Part shown: in pieces, positions 16,379-24,428 of the stretch
Numbering within the stretch: the stretch's first letter is position 1
Layout: each line of letters begins with the position of its first letter
NCBI RefSeq assembly: GCF_024181585.1
Contig: NZ_CP054258.1
Span: forward strand, 434,001-498,000
Length of the DNA: 64,000 bases
Direction of reading: 5' to 3'
Origin: Treponema socranskii subsp. buccale
Lineage (GTDB): Bacteria > Spirochaetota > Spirochaetia > Treponematales > Treponemataceae
The notes under the pieces: generated by a model
Seen by the model: the letters and a program-made list of their open reading frames with translations, nothing else
Database searches by the model: none
Told to the model about the DNA's origin: nothing
Program-made: the position numbers and the translations under genes

Positions 16379-17071
16379 ATGAACGAAATGCTTGCCGCGC
16401 CGCAAAAGCGCGTTTCCGAACCGTCGAAGCGGCGGCTCGTGCTCTTGGCGGAATTTCTTTCGCGTACGGACAAAACGCGCATTACGTCGGTCGAGCTCGC
16501 ATCTTTCGTGCATTGGAGTTCCGCGCTCATCAGGCACGATATAGCGTCGATCGGTTTTTGCGGCGGCGTTTCAAACGGCTACGACGTGCGCCGCCTCTGC
16601 GATGCGATTTTGCGTTTTTTCGAAATCGCTCCCGCGTCGAGCGAAAAGAAGTGCTGCATTGTCGGTTTGGGCAGGCTCGGCACCGCCCTCCTTGACGAAG
16701 CGATATTCGACGGTACGGGCTATAAAATCGTCGCGGGATTCGATCCGAACGTAAACCGGACAGAAATCCTCCGATCGGCGTTTCCGCTCTATCCGGCATC
16801 GCGGATCGAAACGGTCGTCGCCTCGGAGCGCATCGAATATGCGATCCTCGCGTCGAAAAACGAAGATGCCGCATCCCTTGCTGCGCGCCTTGTCTCTTGC
16901 GGCATACGCGGTATCGTCAATTATACCGATGCCGTGCTGGGATCGACCGTATCGGCTCGGGTGGAAAACGCATCTCCGGTGACGCTCCTCCGAACGCTTT
17001 CCGCCCGCGTTTCGGGAATCGCGCCGGAAGCGGAGGAAGTAAAAAGAAACGCGACGTTCGATGCTTGTTAA
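16379..17071 (+). CDS. rex: Redox-sensing transcriptional repressor Rex
   Basis: Cytosolic homodimeric repressor that binds DNA when NAD is high and leaves it when NADH rises. The 230-residue length is normal. The N-terminal winged helix (PSKRRLVLLAEFLSR ... ITSVELASFVHWSSALIRHDIASIG) carries the Rex recognition-helix pattern, here SSALIRHD where SAAQIRKD is usual. The Rossmann domain has CCIVGLGRLGTALL and FDPN. A GGGAGG ribosome binding site lies 6 nt before ATG 16379. A matching operator is upstream. Likely targets such as the NfnAB genes elsewhere in the window show no clear Rex site. The next gene begins 31 nt after the stop, with an abrupt fall in GC. Confidence 0.93.
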   Translation: MNEMLAAPQKRVSEPSKRRLVLLAEFLSRTDKTRITSVELASFVHWSSALIRHDIASIGFCGGVSNGYDVRRLCDAILRFFEIAPASSEKKCCIVGLGRLGTALLDEAIFDGTGYKIVAGFDPNVNRTEILRSAFPLYPASRIETVVASERIEYAILASKNEDAASLAARLVSCGIRGIVNYTDAVLGSTVSARVENASPVTLLRTLSARVSGIAPEAEEVKRNATFDAC

Positions 17072-17102
17072 TACGGTTAAATAGATTTTGTGTGGTTAAG
17101 AA

Positions 17103-17576
17103 ATGAATGATTTTTTTAATGACGTAATAATAATAAGTGCGCTTACAATTATAGCAATTTTCTTTTATTTGATTATTTTTGGACAAATTATGAAAGTTAA
17201 AAAACGAAGTGGAAAATCTAAACCGAGACAACAAGCCTTAGATAAAGCTGCCGAATTAATGGTTGAGTTTATGCAAACTGGTGAAGAATGGAGATTAGGC
17301 ACGCTAAATTCTATCACAACACTTGACGATTATATTGAGAAAAAAAGGGGTATATATAGAACCGAAGATATACTTGCTGATAATGATTTACTTATGAAAC
17401 TGGGAAGTTTTTATGGTGAAATTTTATGTAACAAAAAGCACTATAAATGGAATTTCACAAAAGATTTAATTCCGCAACTCGTAAAAAAGGGAGAAGTAAT
17501 TTATCCCTTCGAACTGATAAAACAAAAAATTACCGGCGATATTGGAAATCTTTATGATTACACAAAAAGTTTGTAG
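17103..17576 (+). CDS. Small membrane-anchored protein of unknown function
   Basis: Not recognised. The 157-residue protein has one N-terminal transmembrane helix (about residues 8-30), a Lys/Arg-rich turn (KVKKRSGKSKPRQQ) and a helical cytoplasmic domain containing LYDYTKSL at the end. It is the first of a group of AT-rich genes (to about 20255) whose base composition is well below that of flanking rex and serC, suggesting lateral acquisition or relaxed selection. No good ribosome binding site is seen. Confidence 0.6.
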   Translation: MNDFFNDVIIISALTIIAIFFYLIIFGQIMKVKKRSGKSKPRQQALDKAAELMVEFMQTGEEWRLGTLNSITTLDDYIEKKRGIYRTEDILADNDLLMKLGSFYGEILCNKKHYKWNFTKDLIPQLVKKGEVIYPFELIKQKITGDIGNLYDYTKSL

Positions 17577-17620
17577 GTTTGTGTATTTACAAAATTATGA
17601 AAAAGAATTTGCAAAAGAAT

Positions 17621-17714
17621 GTATAACACGGTTTTCGTCGCCGACAGGTGCTGATGCAATGTGCGGTTTAAAATAATGATACGGATGCCCGCTGCTTCGG
17701 GTACAGGAGTAAAA
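17621..17714 (+). repeat. Leader repeat copy 1
   Basis: This 94-bp intergenic segment begins GTATAACACGGTTTTCG and ends GTACAGGAGTAAAA directly before the next ATG. It is about 85% identical to 18655-18750; part recurs at 19651-19700. It carries the ribosome binding site CAGGAG. Confidence 0.8.
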
Positions 17715-18650
17715 ATGAAAAAAAGATTGTTCATAGCGATATTGTGTTTATTTGTTTTGTTTTCAATAGCTGCTCAATCTGCTGAAGATTATACTATTTT
17801 TGTAAATATTGTCAAAAAAGAATTAAAAGAAATCCGTATACAAAATTATGAAGAACACTTCAATGAACAGTATTTTATTATCAAAGAAAAAAACGATTAT
17901 TTTGATGTCGGTACGGAAGTCGGATTAACAAATTTATATAGTGTCTGTGTACAAAATGATAAATCACAATGGAAAAGTATAATTAAAGATTATTTTTCTC
18001 AAAGCAAAAAAGGAAGAGCGGAAGAAAAAGAAATTCTTCCTAAATTGGAAAAAATAGAAACGGCTAAAGAATATTTGAGAATTCGCCTATATCCGATTGA
18101 TTATAAAAAACAAATTTCACAATCTTCAATAACGGATTGTTCGACGGATGATTATATCGGTGTTGTTGTTATAGATTTTCCCAGTGCAGTAAAAGCTTTA
18201 TCAAATGAATACATAAAAAAATGGTCAATCGGTGAAAAAGAAATCTTAAAAATTGCAAAAGAAAATACGCTTAAAAACAATACTGAAGAATTTGAAGCAT
18301 ATAAAATATCGGATACTTTTTCGGTTTCTATAATGTTTTCCGATACAAACATCTTTGTTACTTCTTCCATTTACGATTTAAATAAAAAATATAAGTCTCT
18401 TTCCGAATACGGTGCCTTTGTAGCTGTTCCGAACAGATATGGCATAGTTCTAAAGAATATTAATAAAGAAACTTTGAATAATGATATCGTGCAAATGATC
18501 GGATTGGTAAATTATATGTATCAACAAGGTCCGGGAAGCATTACGGATACGATATATTGGTTTGACGGTAAACAATTTTACAAAGTTATCCATGAACCAT
18601 CAAAAGGAATGATAAAACTTCCCGATGAATTAGTACGAAAATTAAAATAA
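17715..18650 (+). CDS. Exported protein, possibly DUF1444-like
   Basis: A 311-residue AT-rich gene product with a clear signal peptide (MKKRLFIAILCLFVLFSIAAQ). The body has a hydrophobic-strand pattern including LRIRLYPIDY, VVVIDFPSAVKALSNEYIKKWSIGEKEILKIAKENTLKN and GAFVAVPNRYGIVLKNI. This order recalls the DUF1444 (YtpQ-like) family, which is usually cytosolic, so the exported location is unusual. The resemblance is from memory and not tested. ATG 17715 is chosen because CAGGAG lies 5 nt upstream and the signal peptide starts there. The leader is duplicated before the following gene. Confidence 0.65.
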   Translation: MKKRLFIAILCLFVLFSIAAQSAEDYTIFVNIVKKELKEIRIQNYEEHFNEQYFIIKEKNDYFDVGTEVGLTNLYSVCVQNDKSQWKSIIKDYFSQSKKGRAEEKEILPKLEKIETAKEYLRIRLYPIDYKKQISQSSITDCSTDDYIGVVVIDFPSAVKALSNEYIKKWSIGEKEILKIAKENTLKNNTEEFEAYKISDTFSVSIMFSDTNIFVTSSIYDLNKKYKSLSEYGAFVAVPNRYGIVLKNINKETLNNDIVQMIGLVNYMYQQGPGSITDTIYWFDGKQFYKVIHEPSKGMIKLPDELVRKLK

Positions 18651-18654
18651 AAAC

Positions 18655-18750
18655 GTATAACACGGTTTTCGTCGCCGACAGATTACTGAGGCAATTTGCG
18701 GTTTAAAACAATGATACGGATTGCCCGCTGCTTCGAGTACAGGAGTAAAA
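18655..18750 (+). repeat. Leader repeat copy 2
   Basis: Second copy of the leader segment, 96 bp, starting GTATAACACGG and ending with CAGGAGTAAAA directly before the ATG at 18751. Confidence 0.8.
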
Positions 18751-19629
18751 ATGAAAAAAATTATTTTAGCAGTTATGCTTGGATTAATCACCGGTTCATT
18801 GTTTGGGGAAAGTAATGATTATTTTAACAAAAATAAAAATATTGATATTCTTTATGTAAATGCAACAGAAGGTTTGCGTGTTAGAGATAGTGCTTCATTG
18901 TATTCAAAAAAAATTGGAACTTTATTTGATAGAATGGTTGTAAAAGTCGTTTCAATTGGAAATGAAGCGGAGATAGATGGAATAAAATCTAATTGGGTAC
19001 AAATTCTCCTTCCTATTGAAACGATTAATACGGGAAGTAATGTATACGGATGGGTATTTGGCGGTTACTTAACTGAAAAATTATTTCCATTTTCAACTGA
19101 AAAATGGTCTGATGCTGACTTACAAAGATATTTAAGCAGATTTTCATGGGTTTCGGATAATAGAGAGTATAGAAGATTTTTTCCCGAAGGAAAATACTTC
19201 TTTGGTCTTTTAGAGTCGGGTAGGGGAGGGAGTGGAAAATATTCAGTATCAATAAAAAATAAAACTATAACGTTAAGTGTATCGTATGGCGATGAGGAAT
19301 ATAAAGGTCCTGTTGAAAAAGAAATTTATAAAATCTTAGATATAAAAGAAGATTCCTTGTTATTGGAGATTAAAGGCTCTGAAGTTACATTATTACCGGC
19401 ATTCACAAATTCGAATTTCTGGAGAAATGTTGCCATGGAAAAAATGAGATTTAGCAGTTTTGATGAACCGGCAATGAATGCATTACGTTTTTCATTTGTT
19501 ACATCAATGATAAAAAATTTGCCGATTAAAGATACTACTGTTTTATGGACTAATCTTATAAAAATGGGAATTAAGTTAGAGAATCAGGAGTTTATACATG
19601 AATATAATAAAACTTGGGGAAATCAATAA
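18751..19629 (+). CDS. Exported SH3-domain protein
   Basis: A 292-residue protein with a signal peptide (MKKIILAVMLGLITGSLFG) and a bacterial SH3 domain at about residues 28-105, recognised from ILYVNATEGLRVRDSASLYSK and the closing VYGWVFGGYL. SH3_3 domains in exported proteins often bind cell-wall peptides. The remainder, about 180 residues, is unassigned. ATG 18751 follows a CAGGAG site; a longer frame from a TTG at 18721 would remove the signal peptide from the N-terminus and is rejected. It resembles the product at 43749 in architecture (signal peptide plus SH3), though there the SH3 domain is near the C-terminus. Confidence 0.75.
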   Translation: MKKIILAVMLGLITGSLFGESNDYFNKNKNIDILYVNATEGLRVRDSASLYSKKIGTLFDRMVVKVVSIGNEAEIDGIKSNWVQILLPIETINTGSNVYGWVFGGYLTEKLFPFSTEKWSDADLQRYLSRFSWVSDNREYRRFFPEGKYFFGLLESGRGGSGKYSVSIKNKTITLSVSYGDEEYKGPVEKEIYKILDIKEDSLLLEIKGSEVTLLPAFTNSNFWRNVAMEKMRFSSFDEPAMNALRFSFVTSMIKNLPIKDTTVLWTNLIKMGIKLENQEFIHEYNKTWGNQ

Positions 19630-19650
19630 TAAAGAACACCTAAAAAAAAT

Positions 19651-19700
19651 TATAGCCGACAGGTTGCTGATGCAATGTGCGGGTTAAAACAATGATAGAC
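19651..19700 (+). repeat. Leader repeat copy 3 (partial)
   Basis: GCCGACAGGTTGCTGATGCAATGTGCGGGTTAAAACAATGATA matches the middle of copies 1 and 2; both ends have diverged. Described by position rather than full sequence: conserved core about 19654-19696. Confidence 0.65.
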
Positions 19701-19754
19701 GGACGGCTCTTTAAATAAGCAAAGTCCGTAAAAATAAAATCATAGGAGGATTTT

Positions 19755-20255
19755 ATGAAAAGAGTTTTATTTTTGTCGGTACTGATTCCAATGATGGTTT
19801 TCAGTTCATGTAATTTTTTTGAACCTGAAAAAAAAGGATGGGAAAAATTTGAGCCGGAGATATTGTCCTCAATTTCTTTTAAGGGAAATTTTACATCGAC
19901 TCAAAAAATGTCTTTTTATAAAAATAAAGACGATTTGATCAATGCGTATAATAAATACGTTATTAACCAATATACAAATGTCGGTAAAAATTGGGATGTG
20001 AGGCCGAAACTTAAAGTTCTGACATATTCATCGACTTTTATAACCTATTCAGATCCGAACAGCCAGCATAATAAGGTTGAAACCATCACCGTAACAGAAG
20101 TGAAACAAAAACTTAAAGATTATAAAAACAGCTATGATAATTCTTGTTTTGCCTTTGCAAATTTTGGTTATGGTATTACGGGGATTGGAATTTATTATAT
20201 TGAAAACGACGAATTAAAATATTGCTGGTATTATTCATTTAAACATGGTGTATAA
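19755..20255 (+). CDS. Small putative lipoprotein
   Basis: A 166-residue AT-rich gene product with a signal peptide ending FSSC (lipidation at Cys19), acceptable under the relaxed spirochaetal lipobox. The mature part is rich in Lys, Tyr and Phe, with no family recognised. A TAGGAGG ribosome binding site lies 6 nt upstream. It is the last of the AT-rich group before serC. Confidence 0.7.
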   Translation: MKRVLFLSVLIPMMVFSSCNFFEPEKKGWEKFEPEILSSISFKGNFTSTQKMSFYKNKDDLINAYNKYVINQYTNVGKNWDVRPKLKVLTYSSTFITYSDPNSQHNKVETITVTEVKQKLKDYKNSYDNSCFAFANFGYGITGIGIYYIENDELKYCWYYSFKHGV

Positions 20256-20299
20256 TTATTTTTCAAACTCGAATATCTAATATGTGCGCAGTTCGAAAC

Positions 20300-20437
20300 T
20301 TCGCGCTTACGCGTTCGTTGCGAAGCATGCGCACGGCTAAAAACTTTTTCGGAAGTTGATTCGAAGACCGCGAAAACGGACACGTAGAATCGGTTCTTTG
20401 CAGAACGAGCCGTAGGCTCTAACTTCCTGCAAAATTT
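20300..20437. repeat. Nested inverted repeats before serC
   Basis: GTGCGCA ... TGCGCAC encloses CTTCGC ... GCGAAG (20303-20331), with the internal motif AACTTCGCGCTTACGCG related to the repeats at 61-388. A second large hairpin runs from GGAAGTT (about 20351) to AACTTCC (about 20434), ending close to the serC ribosome binding site. These may be repeat debris or a regulatory leader. Confidence 0.5.
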
Positions 20438-20453
20438 TTTATAGGAGTCACTT

Positions 20454-21551
20454 ATGGGACGTGTGTACAATTTTTCGGCGGGACCGTCGTGTTTGCCGGA
20501 AGAAGTGTTGAAAGAGTGTGCCGATGAAATGCTCGACTACAAAGGCACGGGGCAGTCGGTTATGGAGATGAGCCATCGTTCGTCGGTATTCAAGCCGATC
20601 GTTGAGGACGCGGAAGCTATGGTGAGAAAACTCATGCGCGTGCCCGACAACTACAAAATCGTGTTTTTGCAGGGCGGCGGTTCGACTCAGTTTGCGATGG
20701 TGCCGCAAAACCTCGGCATACGTTCGGGCAAAGCGGCCTACGTCGATACCGGCGTGTGGTCGGGTAAAGCGATCAAAGAAGCGAAAAAATACGTTTCCGT
20801 CGATGTCGCCGCGTCGTCGAAAGACCGCAATTTTTGCTATATTCCGAAAATCGATAAAATCACGGGCGATTACGATTACGCGTATATCTGCCTCAACAAC
20901 ACGATCAAGGGCACGCACTGGAATTACATTCCCGATACGGGCGGCATTCCGCTCGTCGCCGACATCTCTTCGTGTATCCTGTCCGAGCCGCTCGATGTGA
21001 GCGCTTTCGGTCTCGTTTTTGCAGGTGCGCAAAAAAATCTCGGGCCTGCGGGCGTTACGCTCGTCATTATCAGGGACGACCTCATCACCGATTCTCCGCA
21101 AAAAGGTACGCCGACGATGCTCACGTATAAAACGCATACCGATGAAGATTCTTTGTACAATACGCCGCCGTGCTATGCGATCTACGTCGTCGGTAAAGTG
21201 CTTCATTGGATAGAAAAAAACGGCGGCGCGGAAGGCATGAAAGCGCGCAATTATGCAAAGGCCGGGCGCCTGTACGACTACCTCGATTCGAGCGCCGTCT
21301 ATCGTGCAACCGCCGACAAAGACAGCCGTTCGATCATGAACGTGCCGTTTTTGACAAAAGAGAAAGACGAAGCGAAGGCCGACGCGATCAACAAAAAATT
21401 CACAGCCGAAGCGGCGAAAGCGGGGCTCGTAAACCTTGCGGGGCACCGTACCGTCGGCGGTATGCGCGCGTCCATATACAACGCCATGCCGATCGAAGGC
21501 GTCGAACGTCTTATCGAATTTATGGATACGTTTGCCGTTGAAAATTTTTAA
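20454..21551 (+). CDS. serC: Phosphoserine aminotransferase
   Basis: PLP enzyme that converts 3-phosphohydroxypyruvate plus glutamate to phosphoserine, the second step of serine synthesis. The 365-residue length and sequence are standard: NFSAGPSCLPEEVL at the start, QGGGSTQFAMVPQNL, DISSCILSEPLDV, the PLP lysine in FAGAQKNLGPAG (about residue 198) and the C-terminal GHRTVGGMRASIYNAMP. TAGGAG lies 7 nt before the ATG. The serA gene follows by 90 nt in the same direction; together they supply two of the three serine pathway enzymes. No serB is seen in the window. Confidence 0.97.
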   Translation: MGRVYNFSAGPSCLPEEVLKECADEMLDYKGTGQSVMEMSHRSSVFKPIVEDAEAMVRKLMRVPDNYKIVFLQGGGSTQFAMVPQNLGIRSGKAAYVDTGVWSGKAIKEAKKYVSVDVAASSKDRNFCYIPKIDKITGDYDYAYICLNNTIKGTHWNYIPDTGGIPLVADISSCILSEPLDVSAFGLVFAGAQKNLGPAGVTLVIIRDDLITDSPQKGTPTMLTYKTHTDEDSLYNTPPCYAIYVVGKVLHWIEKNGGAEGMKARNYAKAGRLYDYLDSSAVYRATADKDSRSIMNVPFLTKEKDEAKADAINKKFTAEAAKAGLVNLAGHRTVGGMRASIYNAMPIEGVERLIEFMDTFAVENF

Positions 21552-21641
21552 GCGGACGAATGCCCGCCGAAAGCATATCGTTTCGATGCGGCTTTCGAAA
21601 CGCGGCATCCATATTAATAATTATTAAAATTGAGAGGCAAT

Positions 21642-22820
21642 ATGTTTAAAATTCAAACGCTCAACAAAATATCTTCTGCGGGGCTTGAACGATTTCCCCG
21701 CGACGATTACGAAATCGCATCTTCGATCAACGATCCCGACGCCATCCTCGTGCGCTCTCAAGATATGCACGGCATGACGATTCCCGATACGGTAAAAGCC
21801 GTCGCACGAGCGGGTGCGGGCGTCAACAATATCCCCGTGCAGGAGTTGACCGAGCGGGGCATCGTCGTGTTCAATACGCCCGGCGCGAATGCGAACGCGG
21901 TTAAAGAACTCGTCATACTCGGTATGCTCATCGCAAATCGCCCCGCGATCGCCGCCGCCGAGTGGGTAAAAAGTCTTGCGGGCAAAGGCGATGAGATTCC
22001 CGACCTTGCGGAAAAAGGCAAATCCCAATTCGTCGGGCCCGAACTGCAGGGCAAAACGCTCGGCGTCATCGGTCTCGGTGCCGTCGGAGCCCTCGTCGCA
22101 AACGCGGCCGTCGGTTTGGGGATGACCGTTATCGGATACGATCCCTTTATCTCCGTCAAACACGCATGGCAGCTCGACACGCACATCAGACAGGCGGAAA
22201 CCCTCGACGCCCTGCTTTCAAAATCCGATTACATCACGATCCACATGCCGCAGACAAACGACACGAAAGGCTTTATCAATGCCGACAGATTGAACGCGAT
22301 GAAAACCGGCGTGCGCATCGTAAACTTTGCGCGCGGAGGATTGGTCAACAATGCCGACATGCTTCAGGCGATTGCGAACGGAAAGGTTTCCATGTTCGTC
22401 ACCGATTTTGCGGCGGAAGAACTGCTTGCAAATCCGAAAGTCATCTGTTTTCCGCACCTCGGCGCATCGACGCCCGAAGCCGAAGAAAATTGCGCCGTCA
22501 TGGCAGTCGCAGAGCTTCGCGAATTTCTCGAACGCGGCACTATAACCAATTCGGTCAACTTTCCGAAAATCGTTACCGAAAACGAAATCCCTCCGGGCGG
22601 TACGCGCCTTTGCATTTCGAACAAAAACATTCCCGGCATGGTATCGAAGTTTTCGACGATTTTGGGCGAAGCTTCACTCAATATCGCGGGCATGATAAAC
22701 CAAAACAGCGGCAACATTGCCTACAATATCATCGACGTCGAAGACAAAGTGAGCGACGATACGCTTGCAAAACTTTCCGCAATGGAAAACGTCACGCACG
22801 TGCGCGCGATTGCAGGGTGA
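21642..22820 (+). CDS. serA: D-3-phosphoglycerate dehydrogenase (short form with ACT domain)
   Basis: Catalyses the first, NAD-dependent step of serine synthesis. The 392-residue protein has the formate/glycerate dehydrogenase fold: RAGAGVNNIPVQELTERGIVVFNTPGANANAVKELV, the Rossmann motif GVIGLGAVGALVANAA, the ARGGLVNNADML loop and the catalytic His in FPHLGASTPEAEENC. A C-terminal ACT domain (NIPGMVSKFSTILGEASLNIAGMINQ) suggests serine feedback. ATG 21642 is chosen over an in-frame TTG at 21630 because GAGAGG is placed 4-5 nt before it. Confidence 0.96.
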   Translation: MFKIQTLNKISSAGLERFPRDDYEIASSINDPDAILVRSQDMHGMTIPDTVKAVARAGAGVNNIPVQELTERGIVVFNTPGANANAVKELVILGMLIANRPAIAAAEWVKSLAGKGDEIPDLAEKGKSQFVGPELQGKTLGVIGLGAVGALVANAAVGLGMTVIGYDPFISVKHAWQLDTHIRQAETLDALLSKSDYITIHMPQTNDTKGFINADRLNAMKTGVRIVNFARGGLVNNADMLQAIANGKVSMFVTDFAAEELLANPKVICFPHLGASTPEAEENCAVMAVAELREFLERGTITNSVNFPKIVTENEIPPGGTRLCISNKNIPGMVSKFSTILGEASLNIAGMINQNSGNIAYNIIDVEDKVSDDTLAKLSAMENVTHVRAIAG

Positions 22821-22847
22821 GCCGGTTTCTTTGCAAAAAAAATTATT

Positions 22848-22926
22848 AAGGGGGGGAAGTCTCCCCCTCGCGCGCACTTCGTTGCGCGCTGCCCCCTCAA
22901 GCGGGGACACCCCGCAACGCCCCGTT
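22848..22926. repeat. GC-rich dispersed repeat (family B), second copy
   Basis: AAGGGGGGGAAG...CTCCCCC, then GCGCGCA...TGCGCGC and CGGGGACACCCCGCAACGCC. It matches 10549-10630 at roughly 80-85% and lies just after serA, where its first hairpin could act as a terminator. Confidence 0.75.
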
Positions 22927-22955
22927 TGATTTTCGGCGCATCGAATACAAAAGTA

Positions 22956-23012
22956 TTTTTAAAGGTACCTCTGAAAACTGCAATTAAAGACTGCAATTTT
23001 TAGAGGCTCTCT
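22956..23012. repeat. Short hairpin repeat (family D), second copy
   Basis: TTTTTAAAGGTACCTC and TTTTTAGAGGCTCTCT flank a small loop containing CTGCAATT twice. Compare 7889-7934. Confidence 0.55.
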
Positions 23013-23775
23013 ATCGTTTTTTTCTGCCCTTCGTATGTTTTTTAAATGCCGATTTTTTTGCACCGATTTTTACATCGCGTTCGCCGGCCGACTCTGAAGC
23101 AGCGTTTTGCGCTCTCTCCGAACCGTTTTGCTTTGCGGAATTTTCATTCTGCGCGCCTGCCGGAAATTTTTGCGGTGTGAGCAAAAACGCGAAGAGACTT
23201 CCGCATAATCCTCCGGCTATGTGAGCGATGACCGAAATACCGTTATGCTGCAGCGTACCGAAATTAAAAAACTGCCCGCCGATATACAAAATAAACACGA
23301 GTATAAACGACAGCGGTATTTCGTTTTTTGCGAACGACGTGAACGATGCAAGCATGATCATCATAAACACGACGTCGCTTGCACCCATTTCCGGATGCGT
23401 GATCAAACACGCGTTGATGACGCCGGTGACGAGTGCGGTTATCGTTATGACGAGTGCGAGGACACGCGATCCGTAGCGGCTTTCGATGATCGGGCCGAGC
23501 AGCAAAACGAGCGACATATTCGCAATGAGGTGCTGCCAATCGGCGTGTCCGAACACATGCGAAAAGAGGCGAAAATAATCGAGCGGTGCTCTCCAATCGA
23601 ACGGGTGACTGCTGTATTTTCCGCCCGGTATGATAAAGAGTGCCGCCGCAAGGTGCCGATCGAATACATAGGTATCGAGCAGCATGATTAGGGTACAGAC
23701 GGCGACAAAGGTAAGCGTAACGGGCGCGTTGTAGGTTACGCGGATTTTCGAGCGTACTTCGGTATGTTCCTGCAT
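23011..23775 (-). CDS. Rhomboid-family intramembrane serine protease
   Basis: A 254-residue polytopic membrane protein with about six helices. The catalytic serine is in GASD (Ser133) and the partner histidine in SVIAHIAGGLCGSLF (His185). The family HLxxNM motif is present as HLIANMSLVLLLGPIIESRYG (from about residue 82). The last ~60 residues form a Lys/Ala/Glu-rich cytoplasmic tail. The frame extends to 23880, but ATG 23775 is preferred: TATACT ends 6 nt before it and TTGAGG lies 17 bp further upstream, so the mRNA is probably leaderless. Substrates are unknown. Confidence 0.88.
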   Translation of the reverse strand: MQEHTEVRSKIRVTYNAPVTLTFVAVCTLIMLLDTYVFDRHLAAALFIIPGGKYSSHPFDWRAPLDYFRLFSHVFGHADWQHLIANMSLVLLLGPIIESRYGSRVLALVITITALVTGVINACLITHPEMGASDVVFMMIMLASFTSFAKNEIPLSFILVFILYIGGQFFNFGTLQHNGISVIAHIAGGLCGSLFAFLLTPQKFPAGAQNENSAKQNGSERAQNAASESAGERDVKIGAKKSAFKKHTKGRKKR

Positions 23776-23781
23776 GGTGAC

Positions 23782-23810
23782 AGTATAATAAAACGAACGC
23801 CGCGCCTCAA
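23782..23810 (-). promoter_or_regulatory. Rhomboid gene promoter, leaderless spacing
   Basis: Minus strand TTGAGG (23805-23810), 17-bp spacer, TATACT (23782-23787), then 6 nt to the ATG. Confidence 0.6.
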
Positions 23811-23938
23811 GCGATTTTTGCGTATATGCGGTTTGTAAATAAAAATTCAATCGAAAGCGCATGAAGATTTTCAAAGTCACGCGTATTCGTTTGTCTTATT
23901 GATTTTTTAAATTTATTAAAGATATTAGATAAAAGCTA

Positions 23939-23967
23939 TTGGATTAACGGCGAAAATTTTGTATATT
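23939..23967 (+). promoter_or_regulatory. clpS promoter, leaderless spacing
   Basis: TTGGAT (23939-23944), 17-bp spacer, TATATT (23962-23967), then 6 nt to the ATG at 23974. Confidence 0.55.
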
Positions 23968-23973
23968 ATAAGC

Positions 23974-24294
23974 ATGGCTGGCAGCGATACGTTCGGAAGC
24001 GGCGAGTTTTCGATCGAAGCGGTCGATGCCGTCGATTACGATATTCCGCCGAACGGCCGCGTCGTATTTTTTAACGACGACTATACGACGAAGGATTTTG
24101 TTGTCGACGTGCTCATGTCCGTCTTTCATAAATCGGAACACGACGCGTGCGTCATTATGGAATCCGTACACAAAACGGGTTCCGGTATTGTCGGAGTGTA
24201 CGCGTTCGATATAGCGGCAACGCGGGCTGCGATAACGGTGCGGCGTGCGCGTGAACAGGGCTTCCCGCTGAAAGTCGAAGTGCAGGAAGTGTAG
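23974..24294 (+). CDS. clpS: ATP-dependent Clp protease adaptor ClpS
   Basis: A 106-residue adaptor that delivers proteins with N-terminal Leu, Phe, Tyr or Trp to ClpAP. The core is complete: VVFFNDDYTTKDFVVDVLMSVF, then VHKTGSGIVGVYAFDIAATRA and a final EQGFPLKVEVQE strand. The N-D-D-Y-T-T element and the aspartates of the N-degron pocket are as expected. ATG 23974 places about 27 residues before the core. It has no ribosome binding site and lies 6 nt after a -10 box. The gene starts the clpS-clpA-aat cluster. Confidence 0.95.
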   Translation: MAGSDTFGSGEFSIEAVDAVDYDIPPNGRVVFFNDDYTTKDFVVDVLMSVFHKSEHDACVIMESVHKTGSGIVGVYAFDIAATRAAITVRRAREQGFPLKVEVQEV

Positions 24295-24428
24295 GCGGCA
24301 TCGATTAACCGAAACGAAATATAATCGATAACCGACTTTATAGCGATCGATGAAAATTGCACACAGGTGCGGTTTTTGTTCGATCCCGGAACTCGCCGTG
24401 CATGGTGGCGGGTGGGAAGTGGAAAGAT

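Noticed and set aside
17621-18750. Leader repeats as integron attC sites
   Set aside because: GTATAAC and GTTTAAA ends look superficially like attC core sites, but the inner boxes are not complementary and no integrase is in the window. Kept only as a hypothesis under the cassette-like finding.
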